A stretch of DNA of 64,000 nucleotides from Catellatospora sp. TT07R-123. GTDB lineage: Bacteria; Actinomycetota; Actinomycetes; Mycobacteriales; Micromonosporaceae. Shown here one piece after another: positions 1-8,446 of this stretch. The notes under the pieces were generated by a model. That model worked only from the letters and a program-made list of their open reading frames with translations, ran no database searches and had not been told where the DNA came from. How positions within the stretch are numbered: position 1 is the stretch's first letter; every line of letters begins with the position of its first letter. The translations under genes and the position numbers were made by a program. The stretch spans positions 1,426,001 to 1,490,000 of the forward strand of contig NZ_BNEM01000001.1 in NCBI RefSeq assembly GCF_018327705.1. Reading direction: 5' to 3'.

Positions 1-2
1 AG

Positions 3-518
3 GAGTGCGATCCGGAGCCGTTCAACGGCAGCACGGCGCACGTGGCCCGGCTCGACGCGACGGGCGAGGACGTCGAGGGCGTGATCGTGCTGGAGTCGAT
101 CGGGTTCCGCGACCCGCGGCCGCACTCGCAGACGTTCCCGGAGGTCGGGGACGAGCTCGGGGTGGACCTGTCGGCGTTCCACCGCGCGGACTTCATCGCC
201 GCGATCGGCGACGAGGACGCCGGCGACTGGCTGGCCGCGATCTTCGCCGGCGGCCGGGCGCAGCACCCGCCGCTGCCGGTGCTGCCGCTGCCGCTGCCCG
301 CCGACCACGCGGGCGACGGTGCGCGCAGCGACCACGTGCCGTACTGGGACAGCGGCCGCCTGGGCGTGATGGTGACCGATACGACGGAGTTCCGCAGCCC
401 GCACTACCACCGCCCGAGCGACACCGTCGACACGCTCGACCTGGACTTCGCCGCGCAGGTGACGGCCGCCGTCGCGTACGCGGTGCGCGCGCTCGCCAGC
501 CTGCCCGGCGGCGCATGA
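3..518 (+). CDS. M28-family metallopeptidase, C-terminal part (cut by window edge)
   Basis: The reading frame is open from the first bases and stops at TGA 516-518, so the start lies before the window. The visible 171 residues match the end of the zinc aminopeptidase fold of peptidase family M28: VLESIGF (family position of a metal-ligand or catalytic Glu), then SDHVPYWDSGRLGVMVTDT and SPHYHRPSDTVDTLD, where the SDH and the HxxxDT-type stretch are typical late metal-ligand and substrate-pocket segments. Expected role is release of N-terminal amino acids from peptides. Whether it is secreted cannot be judged without the N-terminus. A strong palindrome follows 13 bases after the stop, and the next gene is convergent. 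Confidence 0.75.
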   Translation, partial: ECDPEPFNGSTAHVARLDATGEDVEGVIVLESIGFRDPRPHSQTFPEVGDELGVDLSAFHRADFIAAIGDEDAGDWLAAIFAGGRAQHPPLPVLPLPLPADHAGDGARSDHVPYWDSGRLGVMVTDTTEFRSPHYHRPSDTVDTLDLDFAAQVTAAVAYAVRALASLPGGA

Positions 519-531
519 CCGGCGACCCGGC

Positions 532-579
532 GATCTTGTGCACTTTCCGTCGCCCTGACAGCAGAAAGTGCACAAGATC
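532..579. repeat. Palindrome IR-1, 16-bp perfect arms
   Basis: Arms 532-547 and 564-579 are exact inverse complements (GATCTTGTGCACTTTC), with a 16-base loop. It sits between two convergent genes and could act as a bidirectional terminator, but has no T-tract. The core GTGCACTTTC is shared with the arms of palindromes at 30685 and 58401. Confidence 0.85.
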
Positions 580-603
580 TAGACCGGCAGGCGGTGGACC
601 GAC

Positions 604-1641
604 CTAGCGGGTCCGGGTGTCCCGGCCGAACGCGGGCCCCAGGCTGAGCAGCACGACGAGGACGCCGAGGATCGCCCCGAACCAGCCGCCCCCCACCGCG
701 AGGACCGGCCCGGTGGAGTCGTCACCCGCGCTCCCCCGGCCGCCGCCCCAGACGATGGCGGCGACCCCTGCACCCGCCACGACCAGCCCGAGCCCGCACC
801 AGACCCGGCCGACGACGCGCCGGGTCCGCCCGAGCGGGCGGAACCACGGCGGCGACGGGCGACGCCTCGACCTGGCCGCCTCGGCGCGCATCAGCGCCGC
901 CCGCAGCCGCTCGTCGGCGTCGGGACGGATGCTGCGCCCGACCGCGCACGACCCCAGCGGCACCGCCGCGAGCACCAGCGACAGTGAGGCCGTCATGACG
1001 GGCCCGGCACCGGAGAGGGCAGCCGGCAACTGCGGCTCGATCCGGCCCCGCGGGTCGTAGACGACCTCCACCCGGTCGCCGACGCGCAGCTCACCGGGGC
1101 CGCGGACCAGCTCGCCCGCGATCGGACGCCCGTCGGCGGCGACCAGCCGGTAGCGCCACGACCTGTGGGTGCCGTACCGGGACGCCTTCAGCCATCGCGA
1201 GTCGCGCTCCTTCGACTGGACCACCGCCACCGTCGGCACACCGCGTTCGGTCAGCGCCGTCAGCGGTGCGGCATAGCCGGCGCCGACGGCACCGAGCCCG
1301 GCCACGACCGCCGTGGCCACCGCGAGGTTCCGGACACCCCACGCGCGGCCCAGGCGGTAGGCCACCCACCCGGCGCCGATGGGAGCGGCCGCCAGCACGC
1401 CGACGGCCCAGAAGTGCGGCAGGCCGATCACCTGGCTGATCGCAGCGGCGAGCAGCATCGCGGCCAGGGGTGCGAACAGCCGGCCGCTGCGCGCCAGGAA
1501 GGTCCGCCACCGGGGACCCGGCGGCCGCGGGTCGGCGGCAGGCTCGGCCGCAAGGCCGGGTGCCGGGGTGGGCGGGAGGAGCATGCGCGGCATGGTACTG
1601 ACGCCGAGCGCCCGCAACCGCCCTGATGTGACCGGCGCCAT
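604..1641 (-). CDS. Multi-pass membrane protein, DUF3592-like
   Basis: Predicted 345-residue membrane protein. Hydrophobic segments lie near residues 54-72, 78-95 and 105-125, then a soluble loop contains WRYRLVAADGRPIAGELV and GDRVEVVYDPRG, followed by more hydrophobic segments. The GDxVxVxYDP pattern after a beta-rich stretch resembles DUF3592-type proteins, whose function is unknown. The start is uncertain: ATG at 1641 gives the longest form, ATG at 1593 (MPRMLLPP) is equally possible, and neither has a clear ribosome-binding site. It lies 35 bases downstream of another small membrane protein on the same strand, so the two may be cotranscribed. Confidence 0.6.
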   Translation of the reverse strand: MAPVTSGRLRALGVSTMPRMLLPPTPAPGLAAEPAADPRPPGPRWRTFLARSGRLFAPLAAMLLAAAISQVIGLPHFWAVGVLAAAPIGAGWVAYRLGRAWGVRNLAVATAVVAGLGAVGAGYAAPLTALTERGVPTVAVVQSKERDSRWLKASRYGTHRSWRYRLVAADGRPIAGELVRGPGELRVGDRVEVVYDPRGRIEPQLPAALSGAGPVMTASLSLVLAAVPLGSCAVGRSIRPDADERLRAALMRAEAARSRRRPSPPWFRPLGRTRRVVGRVWCGLGLVVAGAGVAAIVWGGGRGSAGDDSTGPVLAVGGGWFGAILGVLVVLLSLGPAFGRDTRTR

Positions 1642-1675
1642 CAGCGATCGGCAGCAGATTTTCCCAGGTCAGGGG

Positions 1676-2188
1676 TCAGCCGAGGTGACCCCGGGCGGTG
1701 AGGAAGGCCCGGAGCTGGTCGATCTGCTCGTCGGTCAGCCCGGCTCGGGGCACGGACACCGTGTGCCACCGGCCGTAGTAGAGGAGCCAGCCCGCCGGGG
1801 TCTCGACCGCCCTGACGACGGCGCTCCAGGCGAGCTCGCTGCGCAGCTGGGGGAACTCCTGGATGATCCGGTCCTCGGTCAGGGTGAGCACGCCGTCCTC
1901 CCGGCAGACGGCGGGCAGGTCGTCGATGCCCGTGGTGAACCACCGCTCGGTGGCCCAGCGCAGGTACCAGCCGGACGCGGCGAGCATGAGCAGGAGGACC
2001 ACGTACACGCTCATCCGGTCGTACACGAGCAGGAGGACCGCGCCGCCGACGCCGACGAGCCCGGCGGCGATGCCGAACGACCTGTTCTTGTGCAGGCGGG
2101 GTGCGTGCACCAGCCGCAGGTTGGCCAGTACCCGGTCGCGGTCGAACGGCTGGGCCACCCGGAGGTCTAGCTGAGACGTGTGGGACAC
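1676..2188 (-). CDS. YcxB-like membrane protein
   Basis: 170-residue protein from a GTG start at 2188 (VSHTSQLDLRV). Two adjacent hydrophobic segments (about residues 42-60 and 63-82) are followed by a soluble C-terminal domain with LTLTEDRIIQEFPQLRSELAWSAV and a late SVPRAGLTDEQIDQLRAFL. This order (short N-terminal part, two helices, C-terminal PH-like sheet ending in a helix) matches the YcxB family, whose function is not established. A longer upstream open frame exists but overlaps the GntR gene out of frame, so the GTG was chosen. Confidence 0.6.
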   Translation of the reverse strand: MSHTSQLDLRVAQPFDRDRVLANLRLVHAPRLHKNRSFGIAAGLVGVGGAVLLLVYDRMSVYVVLLLMLAASGWYLRWATERWFTTGIDDLPAVCREDGVLTLTEDRIIQEFPQLRSELAWSAVVRAVETPAGWLLYYGRWHTVSVPRAGLTDEQIDQLRAFLTARGHLG

Positions 2189-2232
2189 GGGCGGGATCGT
2201 ATGCGGTCGGCGGCGGCGTCGCTGTCCCGTGG

Positions 2233-2979
2233 TCAGGCGCGGGCCGGGGCGCCCCACTGGACCGAGACCTGGTGCATCGTCCGCTGGGCCCGGATGGCCA
2301 GTTCGGCGGCGATGACCGCCCGGTCCACCACGCCGACCGTCCCCGCGACCGTCCGGGTCACCCGCTCGCTGACCAGCACCGGTGTCCCCTCCGGGCGGCC
2401 CAGCAGGGCGGCGCTGGCGGCGGGCAGGGCCTGGGCGGCGATCTGCTCGCCCGCCGAGGCGATCCGCATCCCGGCGTCGGCGAGCGCGGCGTACAGCGCG
2501 GTCTGGCTGAAGTCGCAGGTCCGCACGGTGTCGGCGTACGGCTGGTCGACCCAGGACACCTGGTGGATGGCCGGTGCCCCGTCGACCAGCCGCAGCCGCT
2601 CCAGCCGCAGCGCGCGGGCGGCGGTGTCGCGCTCGTCCCACAGCGCCGCGACCCAGGCGGGCATGGCCCGCAGCGAGCAGGACACCACCCGGGTGGCGAC
2701 CTGGTGGCCCTGGTCGCGCAGGTCGTCGACGAAGCTGCGCAGCGTGTCCAGCCGGTATGCCGGGCGGGTCGGCGCGACGAAGGTGCCCCGGCCGGCCTCG
2801 ACCACGATCAGCCCGTCGTCGACCAGGGCCTGCAACGCCTGCCGCACCGTCGCCAGCGCCACGTCGTAGCGGCTGCCCAGTTCGCGCTGGGCGGGCAGCG
2901 CGGTGCCCGGGGCGTACTCGCCGTGGCGGATGCGGTCGGCGAGGTCGGCGGCGATGGCCCGGTAGCGGGGACCTGGCAT
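2233..2979 (-). CDS. GntR/HutC-family regulator with UTRA domain
   Basis: 248 residues starting with ATG 2979. The N-terminal winged helix (YRAIAADLADRIRHGEYAPG, then LPAQRELGSRYDVALATVRQALQAL) is a textbook GntR DNA-binding domain. The rest (from about residue 85) is a UTRA effector-binding domain of the HutC subfamily, with the conserved ALRLERLRLVDGAPAIH strand. It should bind a small metabolite and repress nearby genes. Its target is not evident. It lies just downstream of trpA on the same strand (65-bp gap), so it might be read through from the trp genes. Confidence 0.85.
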   Translation of the reverse strand: MPGPRYRAIAADLADRIRHGEYAPGTALPAQRELGSRYDVALATVRQALQALVDDGLIVVEAGRGTFVAPTRPAYRLDTLRSFVDDLRDQGHQVATRVVSCSLRAMPAWVAALWDERDTAARALRLERLRLVDGAPAIHQVSWVDQPYADTVRTCDFSQTALYAALADAGMRIASAGEQIAAQALPAASAALLGRPEGTPVLVSERVTRTVAGTVGVVDRAVIAAELAIRAQRTMHQVSVQWGAPARA

Positions 2980-3043
2980 GCGCGGGGACTCCTGTCGGCG
3001 GTGCGGCGGGGACGCGAGCAGTATCGCGTCCCCGCCGCACCGC

Positions 3044-3844
3044 TCAGGGATACGCCCGGTCCAGCGCGTCGCGCAGCGCCGCCACCCGCGCCCCGACCTG
3101 GGCCGGGGTGTCCCCGTCGAGGATGGCGCGCATCAGCGCCGAGCCGACCGCGACCCCGTCGGCGTCGCGCGCCCCCGCCACGGCGTGGTCGGGCGTGGCG
3201 ATGCCGAAGCCGAGCACCACGGGCAGGTCGGTCGACTGCTTGAGCCGGGCGGCGAGCTGCCCGGCGGTGTCGGCGAGTTCGGCGCGGACCCCGGTCGGGG
3301 CCATCACGCTGACCGCGTAGATGAAGCCGCGGCTGCGCTGGGCGATGTCGCGCAGCCGGGCCGGGGTGCTGCTGGGCGCGGCCACCAGCACGAGGTCCAC
3401 CTCGGCCGCCTCGGCGGCGTGCTCCAACGCGCCCAGTTCGTCCAGCGGCAGGTCGGGCACGATGAGCCCGCGCACGCCCGCCTCGGCGAGGTTGGCGCAG
3501 AACGGGCCGAGGCCGTCGCGCTGCACCAGGTGGTAGTAGGTCATGGCCGCCAGCGGCACGTCCAGGCGCACCCGCCGCAGCTCGGCCAGGATGTCGCGGA
3601 CGTTGGCGCCGCGGCGCAGCGCCTGGTGCGACGCCTCCTGCACGGTCGGCCCGTCGACGACGGGTTCGGAGAACGGCAGTCCGATCTCGATCGCGTCGGC
3701 CCCGTTGTCGGCGTAGGCCCGCAGGTAGTCGGTCCAGTTCTCGCAGACCCCGGCGGTCAGGTACGGCGCGAGCAGTTTGCGCCCGGCGTCGCGGCGCCGC
3801 CGCAGGTGCGGGCCGAGCGCGGTGCCGGCGATGGTCGCGGTCAC
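3044..3844 (-). CDS. trpA: Tryptophan synthase alpha subunit
   Basis: 266 residues. Alpha subunit of tryptophan synthase, which cleaves indole-3-glycerol phosphate to indole and glyceraldehyde-3-phosphate and channels indole to TrpB. The catalytic Glu is visible in DAIEIGLPFSEP and the catalytic Asp in VVDGPTVQEA. The phosphate-binding region GFGIATPDH and the C-terminal GVAVGSALM are also present. PFSEP replaces the usual PFSDP, a conservative change. The GTG start at 3844 overlaps the trpB stop (GTGA), indicating translational coupling. No trpE, trpD or trpC lies nearby, so this pair may be a second copy or one detached from the main trp operon. Confidence 0.93.
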   Translation of the reverse strand: MTATIAGTALGPHLRRRRDAGRKLLAPYLTAGVCENWTDYLRAYADNGADAIEIGLPFSEPVVDGPTVQEASHQALRRGANVRDILAELRRVRLDVPLAAMTYYHLVQRDGLGPFCANLAEAGVRGLIVPDLPLDELGALEHAAEAAEVDLVLVAAPSSTPARLRDIAQRSRGFIYAVSVMAPTGVRAELADTAGQLAARLKQSTDLPVVLGFGIATPDHAVAGARDADGVAVGSALMRAILDGDTPAQVGARVAALRDALDRAYP

Positions 3845-5052
3845 CGGGCCACCTCCAGCAGGGTCGCGGTGTCCTTGTCGCCGCGGCCGGACAGGGTGAG
3901 CAGCACGGTGGCGTGCTGCGGCAGCTCGCCGCCCTCGGCGGCGCGGATCACCCAGGCCACGGCGTGGGCGGACTCCAGCGCGGGCAGGATGCCCTCGCTG
4001 CGGGCCAGCCTGCGTACGGCGGCGAGCACCTCGTCGTCGGTGACGGTGACGTAGCGGGCGCGGCCGATGTCGTGCAGGTGGGCGTGCTCGGGGCCGACGC
4101 CGGGGTAGTCCAGCCCGGCGGCGATCGACTCGGCCTCCAGGATCTGGCCGTGCTCGTCCTGGACGGCGTACGAGCGGTGCCCGTGCATGACCGCGACCCG
4201 CCCGTCGGCGATCGCGGCGCCCCCGGCGGCCTCGACCCCGACGAGCTGCGCCTTCGTGTCGGCGAACCCGGCGAAGGTGCCCGCGGCGTTGGAGCCGCCG
4301 CCGACGCAGGCGACCACGTAGTCGGGGATGGCTGCGGGCAGCTCGGCCGCGCACTGGGCCCGCGCCTCGTCGCCGATGACCCGCTGGAACTCGCGCACCA
4401 TCCAGGGGTACGGGTGCGGCCCCATCACCGACCCGAGGCAGTAGTACGCCTCGTCGACGCAGGTCACCCAGTAGCGCATGGCCTCGCTGGTGGCGTCCTT
4501 GAGCGTGCGGCTGCCGCTGGTGACCGGCACGGCCTCGGCGCCGAGCACCCGCATGCGGTGCACGTTCAGCTCCTGGCGGGCCATGTCCTTCTCGCCCATG
4601 AACACGGTGGCGGACAGGCCCAGCAGCGCGGCGGCGGTGGCGGTGGCGACACCGTGCTGCCCGGCGCCGGTCTCGGCGATCAGGCGGGTGCGGCCCATCC
4701 GCTTGGCCAGCAGGGCCTGGCCGAGCACGTTATTGATCTTGTGGGAGCCGGTGTGCGCCAGATCCTCCCGCTTGAGCAGCAGCGTCACGCCGAGTTCGGC
4801 CGACAGCCGCCAGGCCGGGGTGAGGGCGGTGGGGCGGCCCGCGTACACCGACAGCAGGCGGTTCAGGTCGCGGCGGAAGCCCGCGTCGGCCCACGCCTGC
4901 CGGAACGCCTCCTCCACCTCGGCGCAGGCCGGGATCAGCGACTCGGGCACGAAGCGCCCGCCGTACTCGCCGAACCGGCCGGCGCTGCCAGGGTCGGGCA
5001 TCAGCCCGGCGGCGGGCAGCACGGCAAGGCTCTGAGCAGCGATGGTTCCCAC
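3841..5052 (-). CDS. trpB: Tryptophan synthase beta subunit
   Basis: About 403 residues. PLP enzyme that condenses indole with serine. The PLP lysine is in HTGSHKINN, the catalytic Glu in ETGAGQHGVATA, and the phosphate-binding glycine loop in GGGSNAAG. The family start GRFGEYGGRFVPE lies near residue 25. GTG 5052 is chosen because GGAGGA ends three bases upstream and it gives a normal N-terminal length. ATG 5085 is the alternative and adds 11 residues, but would place the repeat array at 5051-5079 inside the coding region. TrpA follows with a 4-base overlap. Confidence 0.9.
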   Translation of the reverse strand: MGTIAAQSLAVLPAAGLMPDPGSAGRFGEYGGRFVPESLIPACAEVEEAFRQAWADAGFRRDLNRLLSVYAGRPTALTPAWRLSAELGVTLLLKREDLAHTGSHKINNVLGQALLAKRMGRTRLIAETGAGQHGVATATAAALLGLSATVFMGEKDMARQELNVHRMRVLGAEAVPVTSGSRTLKDATSEAMRYWVTCVDEAYYCLGSVMGPHPYPWMVREFQRVIGDEARAQCAAELPAAIPDYVVACVGGGSNAAGTFAGFADTKAQLVGVEAAGGAAIADGRVAVMHGHRSYAVQDEHGQILEAESIAAGLDYPGVGPEHAHLHDIGRARYVTVTDDEVLAAVRRLARSEGILPALESAHAVAWVIRAAEGGELPQHATVLLTLSGRGDKDTATLLEVAR

Positions 5053-5079
5053 AGTTCCTCCAACTGTTCTAGAACTGTT
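5051..5079. promoter_or_regulatory. Candidate operator array at the trpB start
   Basis: AACTGTT occurs twice in direct orientation (5062-5068, 5073-5079) at an 11-bp step, one helical turn, around the palindrome GTTCTAGAAC (5066-5075). An inverted ACAGTT lies at 5051-5056. The phasing suggests a protein-binding site controlling trpBA. The binding protein is unknown. Confidence 0.4.
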
Positions 5080-5164
5080 GCCCATCGTGGCACACCACCC
5101 GCACGCCGCGCCACTCCGATGCGCCACGGCCGCCCCGGCAGGCGACGGCCGCGGCGGCACCCGG

Positions 5165-5926
5165 TCAGGCCCCGGGCGAGCCGAGCAGCGCGTACAGCGC
5201 TTCCGGCGCGGACGGCGCACCGGGCGGCGCCTCGACGTCGACCGGTGTCCCGAAGTCCCCGTACTGGAGCACGGCGTCGGCGGAGTCGCTGATCGGCAGC
5301 TCGAAGCGGATCAGGTAGCCGCGGTCGTCGAGCGTCGCGTCGAACAGCTGGTGGTGCGCCCGTTCCGGGAATCCGCCGTCAGGCGTCGGGATGCTGATGC
5401 CGATCCCGACCCCGATCTTGGCCAGGTCGATGGTCCCGCTGATCACCCGGCCCGACACCTGCGCCGACACGATCGCGTCGATCAGGCGGTCCGAGCCGCC
5501 GGGATCGTTGTGGCCGGGCGTGAAGTCGATCGCGAAGTTCCGCGGCACCCTGGCCGGGTCCAGCCGGTACCAGCCGTCCGCGACCCCGGGCACCGCCCCG
5601 CCGGGCTTGAGGAAGACCGCGTCGCCGACCCCGCGCAGCTCGATCACCCGGCCGGACGCCTTCAAGGTGGCCTCGAAGCGCCTCCGCGGGTTGTCGGTCC
5701 AGGCGACCGTGGTGACCAGGCCGCCGACGTCGAGGTCCGTCCGGAACCTCGTCTCGACGAAGTTGTTGCCCAGGCGCAGCAGGGCCAGCGCCTCACTCGT
5801 CGCCGTCGCGTCCTCCGTGGACACCGGCGCGGGTTCGGGCTGCGCGCCCCGGTTCCATGGGGCGGCGCAGCCCGCGAGCAGCACCGCCCCCGCGGCGGCA
5901 CTGGCCAGTAGCAATCGTGATCTCAT
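5165..5926 (-). CDS. Secreted lipoprotein, LppX/LprAFG-like
   Basis: 253 residues from ATG 5926. A clear lipoprotein signal (MRSRLLLASAAAGAVLLAGC) puts the lipid-modified Cys at position 20. The mature part has a threshold-type pattern found in LppX/LprAFG lipoproteins: FVETRFRTDLDVGG, SGRVIELRGVGDAVFLKPGG, then WYRLDPARVP and a C-terminal RGYLIRFELPI. In mycobacteria such proteins carry lipids to the outer envelope. Here the family assignment is a pattern-level judgement. It lies 38 bases downstream of the sulfatase on the same strand. Confidence 0.55.
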   Translation of the reverse strand: MRSRLLLASAAAGAVLLAGCAAPWNRGAQPEPAPVSTEDATATSEALALLRLGNNFVETRFRTDLDVGGLVTTVAWTDNPRRRFEATLKASGRVIELRGVGDAVFLKPGGAVPGVADGWYRLDPARVPRNFAIDFTPGHNDPGGSDRLIDAIVSAQVSGRVISGTIDLAKIGVGIGISIPTPDGGFPERAHHQLFDATLDDRGYLIRFELPISDSADAVLQYGDFGTPVDVEAPPGAPSAPEALYALLGSPGA

Positions 5927-5964
5927 GCCCGCAGACGCTAGCGCGCAGGGCGACGGCCCGCGGG

Positions 5965-8289
5965 TCAGTCCCGGGCCAGGGCCGCGAAGGCCTCCTTCTC
6001 CAGGTCGAGGTACTGGTCCTGGCCGACGTAGACCTCGACCTGGCGGATGGTGCCGCCCCGGAACGCCGACGGCTGCGGGTAGTCGGCGCTGACCGGGTCG
6101 CTGCTGTCGCGCCCCACGCACAGGCCGTCGCCGCACAGCGAGAACATCCCGATCTGGGTACGCATCGGACCCTCGGCCACCATCGTGTCGTTCACCCACA
6201 GCTTGGTGTGCCCCAGCGTCTCGTGGTGCTCGCCCTCGCCCTGCTTGGCGAACTCGACCCCGAACACGTACCGGCCGGGTGCCAGCGGCTCGGAGACGAA
6301 CCGCTGCTCCGGCGGCACCCCGAGGAAGTTGTACACGTAGTGGACCCGGCGGTCCTTGAGGAACAGCGCGTGCCCGCCGAACCGCGAGCCGTGCGCGAAG
6401 ATCACCCCGGACGCGTCCGGTTCGGCGACGTCGACACTGGCCAGCAGCCGGTACGACCGGCCGCGGATGTTGGCCGCGATCGCCTCCGGCACCTCGGCCG
6501 CGTCCGGGTAGTAGACGTAGGAGTCGGTCGGCGGGAACGGCTGCGGGCGCGGGTCGGCCAGGATGTCGCGCGGGAACCGGTCGTCCAGCGGCAGCACCTG
6601 GTATTTCTCCGCCTCCGACAACCACAGCGCCTTCAGCTCGTCGAGCTTGTCCGGATGCTTGGCGGCGACGTCCACGGCCTCGGCCCGGTCGTCGTCGGTG
6701 TAGTACAGCTCCCAGACGTCCTTGTCGAAGTTGCCCAGACCCGAGGTCGGACCGTGCACGGTGACGGCCTTCCAGCCGTCCTGCCAGATGCCCCGGGTGC
6801 CCAGCATCGCGTAGTACTGCTGCCGCTTGGTGGTGGCCGCCTCGGCGTCGTCGAAGCCGTACCTCATCGACACGCCCGGCAGCGGGACCTGCGCCACCCC
6901 GTTCACGGTGTCCGGGAACTCCACCCCGCAGCAGTCCAGGATCGTCGGCACGATGTCGGTGACGTGGTGGTACTGGTGCCGGATCTCGCCCCGCGCCTTG
7001 ATCCCCTTCGGCCAGGAGATCACCAGCGGGTCCGCGGTGCCGCCCGCGTACGAGTAGCGCTTGAACATCTTGAACGGGGTGCTGAACGCCGCCGTCCAGC
7101 CCGTCGGGTAGTGGTTGTACGTGTTCGGGCTGCCCAGATCGCCGAGGTGCCGCATGTTCTCGGCCATCTCGTCGGGCCAGCCGTTGAAGAACTTGTTCTC
7201 GTTGACCGACCCGTTCGGGCCGCCCTCCCCCGAGGCGCCGTTGTCGGCGCAGTACACGATCAGGGTGTTGTCGAGCTGGTCGGTCTGCTCCAGGAACTCG
7301 ACGATCCGCCCGATCTGGTGGTCGGTGTACTCGGAGAACCCGGCGTACACCTCCGCCATCCGCGCGAACAGCTTCTTCTCGTCGCCGGATAGGGAGTCCC
7401 AGGACCGTACCGTGTCGTTGGGGTCGAACGTGCCCTCAGGCATCGGGTTCAGGCCGGTCAGCCTCGTCCCCGCCGGCATGATCCCCAGCTCGGTCATCCG
7501 CTTGAGCGCCCAGTCGCGGTACGACTCGTACCCGTCGTCGAACTTGCCCTGGTACCGGTCGGCCCACTCGGTGGCGACGTGGTGCGGGGCGTGGTTGGCG
7601 CCCGGGTTGAACCACATCAGCCACGGCTTGCCCGGCGCGCAGGCGCGACTGTCGCGCAGCATCTGGATCGCCCGGTCGGCCAGGTCCTTGGACAGGTGGT
7701 AGCCGTCCTCCGGCGGGTACGGCTGGTCGATGTAGCGGTTGTCCTCGACCAGCGTCGGATACCACTGGTTGGTCTCGCCGCCGATGAACCCGTAGAACCG
7801 GTCCCAGCCCTTGCGCAGCGGCCAGCTGCGCTTGCTCGCGCCCGGGTTGGCCTCCTCGACGGGAACGCTGTGGTTCTTGCCCACCCAGTACGTGTTCCAG
7901 CCCCGGTCCCGCAGCACCTGCGCCATGGTCGCGCACTCGTCGGGGATGTGCCCGTTCGCACCGGGGAACCCGATCGAGCCCTCGGTGATGCAGGCCATGC
8001 CGTTCTGGTGGTGGTTGCGGCCGGTCAGCAGCACCGACCTGGTCGGCGAGCACAGCGCCGTGGTGTGCCACTGCGAGTAGCGCAAACCGTTGTCGGCCAG
8101 CCGCTTGAGCGTCGGCATCTCGATCCGGCCACCGAACGGCTCCCACGCGGCCAGGCCGGTGTCGTCGAACAGCACGATCAGCACGTTCGGGGCGCCGTCC
8201 GGCGCCTTCGGCGACTCGTACGGCGTCCAGTCCGCCACCGAGTCCCGCACGTCCAGCTTGATGACGCCCTTGAACTGCGCCTCACCCAT
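5965..8289 (-). CDS. Type I sulfatase (arylsulfatase), large form
   Basis: 774 residues. Sulfate-ester hydrolase of the alkaline-phosphatase superfamily. The signature CSPTRSVLLTGRN places the cysteine that becomes formylglycine at residue 80. NVLIVLFDDTG supplies the N-terminal metal-binding Asp pair (42-43), WVGKNH and YCADNG the later active-site segments. About 200 extra C-terminal residues (SRFGGHALFLKDRRVHYVYNF onward) form a beta-rich domain seen in large arylsulfatases. No signal peptide is visible, so it is probably cytoplasmic unless exported by another route. ATG 8289 is preceded by a GGGGGGTG stretch. It belongs to the same strand as the mannan genes but is separated by a terminator hairpin. 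Confidence 0.9.
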   Translation of the reverse strand: MGEAQFKGVIKLDVRDSVADWTPYESPKAPDGAPNVLIVLFDDTGLAAWEPFGGRIEMPTLKRLADNGLRYSQWHTTALCSPTRSVLLTGRNHHQNGMACITEGSIGFPGANGHIPDECATMAQVLRDRGWNTYWVGKNHSVPVEEANPGASKRSWPLRKGWDRFYGFIGGETNQWYPTLVEDNRYIDQPYPPEDGYHLSKDLADRAIQMLRDSRACAPGKPWLMWFNPGANHAPHHVATEWADRYQGKFDDGYESYRDWALKRMTELGIMPAGTRLTGLNPMPEGTFDPNDTVRSWDSLSGDEKKLFARMAEVYAGFSEYTDHQIGRIVEFLEQTDQLDNTLIVYCADNGASGEGGPNGSVNENKFFNGWPDEMAENMRHLGDLGSPNTYNHYPTGWTAAFSTPFKMFKRYSYAGGTADPLVISWPKGIKARGEIRHQYHHVTDIVPTILDCCGVEFPDTVNGVAQVPLPGVSMRYGFDDAEAATTKRQQYYAMLGTRGIWQDGWKAVTVHGPTSGLGNFDKDVWELYYTDDDRAEAVDVAAKHPDKLDELKALWLSEAEKYQVLPLDDRFPRDILADPRPQPFPPTDSYVYYPDAAEVPEAIAANIRGRSYRLLASVDVAEPDASGVIFAHGSRFGGHALFLKDRRVHYVYNFLGVPPEQRFVSEPLAPGRYVFGVEFAKQGEGEHHETLGHTKLWVNDTMVAEGPMRTQIGMFSLCGDGLCVGRDSSDPVSADYPQPSAFRGGTIRQVEVYVGQDQYLDLEKEAFAALARD

Positions 8290-8396
8290 GGCACACCCCC
8301 CAGTCCACCCTAGGTGCGCCACCGATGCCCCGAACCCGAAACGGGCAACGGACCGAACGATCCGGACAGCCGCGAACGGGCACGGGGAGCCCTTCC

Positions 8397-8431
8397 CGAT
8401 GCCGGGCCGGACGCCTCCCGGCCCGGCATCG
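8397..8431. terminator. GC-rich hairpin after GH26 gene
   Basis: 14-bp perfect stem (8397-8410 with 8418-8431) and a 7-base loop, 16 bases beyond the stop of the minus-strand mannanase. A typical actinomycete terminator without a strong T-tract. Confidence 0.7.
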
Positions 8432-8446
8432 TCTTGTCCCGGCCCG

